Source: Pseudomonas sp. GGS8 (GTDB taxonomy: Bacteria; Pseudomonadota; Gammaproteobacteria; Pseudomonadales; Pseudomonadaceae). Taken from it: DNA of 64,000 nucleotides. The translations under genes were made by a program, and so were the position numbers. The notes under the pieces were generated by a model, which was given only the letters and a program-made list of their open reading frames with translations, did no database searches and was not told the DNA's origin. Below, piece after piece: positions 61,821 to 64,000 of this stretch. Numbering within the stretch: position 1 is the first letter of the stretch; the number at the start of each line of letters is the position of its first letter. Location of the stretch: contig NZ_JALJWF010000001.1 of the NCBI RefSeq assembly GCF_024168645.1, forward strand, positions 2,979,501-3,043,500, read 5' to 3'.

Positions 61821-63302
61821 TCAGACCATCATCAGCAGCACGGCGACAAAAATGCTGCCGGCGGAGAAGGTCATGGTCCGAGACGACCAGGTGTTGAACC
61901 AACGTTGAAAGCTGGCGAGATCACGGGTCAATTTGGTGTCCTGGCGGGTCCAGGATTGTTGGTCCAGGCGGAAGAACACGTAGATCTTCACCAGCGCACC
62001 GACGATCTGGTTGTAATAAAGAATCATCGGGTAAGCCGGGCCGATCCGGTGACCGGAGCAGGACAGCAGCACGGTCAGGATCAAGCGGGTGATGCCGATC
62101 CACAGCAGGTACACCAGGATGAACGCGGTGCCGTATTTGAACGTGGCGATGAGTGCCACGGTCAGGCCCAGCAAGGACGTCCACATCGATACACGCTGGT
62201 CGAACAACACCACCGAAGTGAACAGGCCGAGGCGTTTCATCCCCAGGCCCAAGGCGCGGGAGTTCTGTCGCAGGTTGTTGCCGTACCAGCGGAACATCAG
62301 TTTGCGACTGGCCTTGATGAAGCTCTTTTCCGGTGGGTGTTCCACGGTATGGATCGCGGCGTCAGGCACGTAGAACGTGTCGTAGCCCAGACGCATCAAG
62401 CTGAACCAGCTGGACTTGTCGTCGCCGGTCAGGAACTTGAAGCGGCCCAGGCGCCAGTGTTGCAGTGAGTCGCTTTCCACGTCGGCGATGAAGTCCGGGT
62501 CGGTCACCACAGTGGCGCGGAACACCGACATCCGGCCGGTCATGGTTAATACACGTTTGGACAGGGCCATGGAGCACATGTTGATGTGACGCTGGGCGAA
62601 TCGCAGTTTGTGCCATTCGCTCATGATGTAGCCGCCGCGCACTTCGCAGAACTCGTTGGTGGTCAGGCCGCCGACATTGCCGAACAGCTGGAACCACGGC
62701 ACGGTCTTGAGCACGACGCCTTCGGCCAGCACGGTGTCGCCATCGATCACTGCAACCACGGCGCGGTCGTCCGGCAGGTGGCGGGAGATGGCGCGGAAAC
62801 CATAGGCCAGGCCATCGCGCTTGCCAGTGCCGGGAATGCGCACGAAGTCGAGCTTGACCCGTGTCGGCGGGTTCATGCGTTTCCAGAGGCTCTTGACCAG
62901 CAGCTCATCGGACATTTCGACGATGGAGCACACCACGGTAGTCGGCAGGCCGCAGTCGATGGCCTCGCGGATCACCGAGCTGTAGACCTGAGCAGTGGTC
63001 AGCGCATCGATACGGAAGCTGGTGACCATCAGAAACACGTGGGACGGGTTCGCCTCTTTGCCCAGCTTGCGCACTTTGCGCCGCAGGTGCGGGTAGACCA
63101 CGTACAGAAACAGCATGCCGCGCAAAAAGTGCGTGGCACCCATCGAGTAGCGCCAGATACCGACGATACCGATCAGGAAGATGAAGTCCTTCGACTCGGA
63201 GTCGAACGTGGACGGAGGCAACGCCATGGCGATGCCCATTAATAAACTTAGGTAAAACAGCCAACCGGCGGCCTGAAGTAGGCCGTGCTTTAGCCTGTGC
63301 AT
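61821..63302 (-). CDS. alg8: alginate polymerase (GT2) Alg8
   Basis: This 493-aa inner membrane glycosyltransferase starts at ATG 63302 ([17 protein letters not shown]); ATG 63311 is an alternative. It has N- and C-terminal membrane segments and a cytoplasmic GT2 domain with [42 protein letters not shown] and the [12 protein letters not shown] region. It polymerises GDP-mannuronate and passes the chain to the periplasm together with Alg44. A 203-base gap separates it from algD. Confidence 0.97.
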   Translation of the reverse strand: MHRLKHGLLQAAGWLFYLSLLMGIAMALPPSTFDSESKDFIFLIGIVGIWRYSMGATHFLRGMLFLYVVYPHLRRKVRKLGKEANPSHVFLMVTSFRIDALTTAQVYSSVIREAIDCGLPTTVVCSIVEMSDELLVKSLWKRMNPPTRVKLDFVRIPGTGKRDGLAYGFRAISRHLPDDRAVVAVIDGDTVLAEGVVLKTVPWFQLFGNVGGLTTNEFCEVRGGYIMSEWHKLRFAQRHINMCSMALSKRVLTMTGRMSVFRATVVTDPDFIADVESDSLQHWRLGRFKFLTGDDKSSWFSLMRLGYDTFYVPDAAIHTVEHPPEKSFIKASRKLMFRWYGNNLRQNSRALGLGMKRLGLFTSVVLFDQRVSMWTSLLGLTVALIATFKYGTAFILVYLLWIGITRLILTVLLSCSGHRIGPAYPMILYYNQIVGALVKIYVFFRLDQQSWTRQDTKLTRDLASFQRWFNTWSSRTMTFSAGSIFVAVLLMMV

Positions 63303-63410
63303 AATCTGCATCCGTCTCGATCTCGGGCGAGCCTGTGGGGTGGCCCGATGGGGTTAAGGCAGGCCTGTGAAAACTGACGTCACCCACTCTGGATGACGCC
63401 AGAAATCCTG

Positions 63411-63495
63411 GTAGGAGCTGCCGCTGGCTGCGATCTTTTGGCGTCAGTGAGATCGCTGAAAATCAAAAGATTGCAGGCTTCGCCAGCACCTACAC
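63411..63495. repeat. inverted repeat between algD and alg8
   Basis: TAGGAGCTGCCGCTGGCTGC and following bases to about 63440 (ending GATCTTTTG) are mirrored by 63464-63495 (CAAAAGATTGCAGGCTTCGC). This is the other common Pseudomonas repeat class (GTAGGAGCTGCCG…GCGATCTTTTG). It may act on the algD/alg8 junction of the transcript. Confidence 0.8.
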
Positions 63496-63505
63496 AGATG
63501 CAGCG

Positions 63506-64000
63506 TTACCAGCAGATGCCTTCAGTCCGGCCACTCACACTGGTGGTTTTGGACATGAAGCCGACCAGGTCGACCACTTGCTTGCCGTGCGGTGCTTCCA
63601 GTGCCAGGGCGCGGAATTTCTCGTCACGGTTGCCGAGGATGATCACGTCGGAGTTGTTGATCACGTCCTCGAAGTTCGAGTTGAGCAAGGACGAGACGTG
63701 AGGGATCTTCGACTCGATGTAATCCTTGTTCGCACCGTGGACACGGGCGTACTCGACGTTGCTGTCGTAGATGCTCAGGTCGTAGCCCTTGCCGATCAGC
63801 ATTTCCGCCAGGTCGACCAGCGGGCTTTCGCGCAGGTCGTCGGTGCCGGCCTTGAAGCTCAGGCCCAGCAGGGCGACTTTGCGCTTGTCGTGGCTGGAGA
63901 CGATGTCGAACGCGTTCTGCACTTGGGACTCGTTACTGCGCATCAGCGAGTTGAGCAGCGGTGCATCCACGTCCAGGGAACTGGCGCGGTAGGTCAGGGC
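63506..64000 (-). CDS. algD: GDP-mannose 6-dehydrogenase, C-terminal part
   Basis: The last 164 codons of algD; the gene runs off the right edge. The visible part contains SNESQVQNAFDIVSSHDKRK and VALLGLSFKAGTDDLRESPL, the C-terminal nucleotide-sugar-binding domain of UDP/GDP-sugar dehydrogenases. It ends with GKQVVDLVGFMS and SGRTEGICW. AlgD makes GDP-mannuronate and commits carbon to alginate. Its NAD domain, catalytic cysteine and the operon promoter are outside the window. Confidence 0.96.
   Translation of the reverse strand, partial: ALTYRASSLDVDAPLLNSLMRSNESQVQNAFDIVSSHDKRKVALLGLSFKAGTDDLRESPLVDLAEMLIGKGYDLSIYDSNVEYARVHGANKDYIESKIPHVSSLLNSNFEDVINNSDVIILGNRDEKFRALALEAPHGKQVVDLVGFMSKTTSVSGRTEGICW

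Noticed and set aside
1..64000. CRISPR array, tRNA or rRNA genes, intact insertion sequences
   Set aside because: No regularly spaced direct repeats, cloverleaf-like tRNA text, rRNA stretches or transposase genes were recognised; the repeated sequences are REP-type inverted pairs.

Overview
The window looks like a chromosomal segment of a Pseudomonas of the P. fluorescens group. The signs are high GC, a complete homogentisate cluster with an IclR-type HmgR, a full alginate operon, DUF3509, DUF1302 and DUF1329 genes, many 'GTGGGAGC…GCTTGCCCGCGA' REP doublets, and TccC-like RHS toxins. No tRNA, rRNA, CRISPR array or intact insertion sequence was seen.

Layout. (1) 161-2868: class II aldolase-like protein, MEST-like alpha/beta hydrolase and an MFE-2-like SDR. 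(2) 2869-7000: an AT-richer bacteriocin island on the minus strand. It holds an HNH-nuclease S-type pyocin, two Im9-like immunity genes and an unrecognised 226-aa gene. A 45-bp fragment of a second SDR 3' end lies between the two immunity genes. (3) 7467-13344: DUF1302, DUF1329 and a MalT-type LuxR regulator, probably the continuation of cluster 1. (4) 13385-17558: hmgR divergent from hmgA-fahA-maiA, with a 17-bp palindrome as probable operator. (5) 17663-23423: SirB1-like protein, a leucine-dehydrogenase-like gene, a small 2-oxoacid dehydrogenase complex (E1 alpha, E1 beta, E2, no E3), and yebG with a perfect LexA box. (6) 23783-32943: psiE, DUF3509, serine transporter plus serine deaminase with a divergent LysR, HPF/RaiA-like protein, AraC regulator with a DMT exporter, a DUF2165 protein and a 2-hydroxyacid dehydrogenase. 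(7) 33203-40123: a DUF6124 gene with a remarkable structured leader, a LysR regulator, and an AaeAB-like efflux operon with its own NodT-type outer membrane factor. (8) 40251-42017: small housekeeping genes. (9) 42184-47974: two tandem TccC-like RHS proteins with unrelated C-terminal toxin domains. (10) 48053-64000: the alginate operon read on the minus strand, algD (3' part only), alg8, alg44, algK, algE, algG, algX, algL, algI, algJ, algF, algA. Its promoter lies beyond the right edge.

How the genes work together. AlgA and AlgD make GDP-mannuronate. Alg8/Alg44 polymerise it, AlgK/E/G/X/L form the periplasmic and outer membrane path, and AlgI/J/F/X acetylate the chain. The hmg genes take homogentisate to fumarate and acetoacetate. 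The pyocin and RHS loci are the competitive or anti-host accessory part.

The points most worth a second look are: the mutually exclusive RNA hairpins ahead of the DUF6124 gene; the stacked bacteriocin island with its SDR scar; the twin TccC-like effectors, one with a CNF/BLF1-like SGC…His signature and both preceded by LexA-like boxes; and a leucine dehydrogenase homologue whose catalytic lysine is valine. Functional calls rest on reading the sequence and recalled family knowledge; no database search was run.
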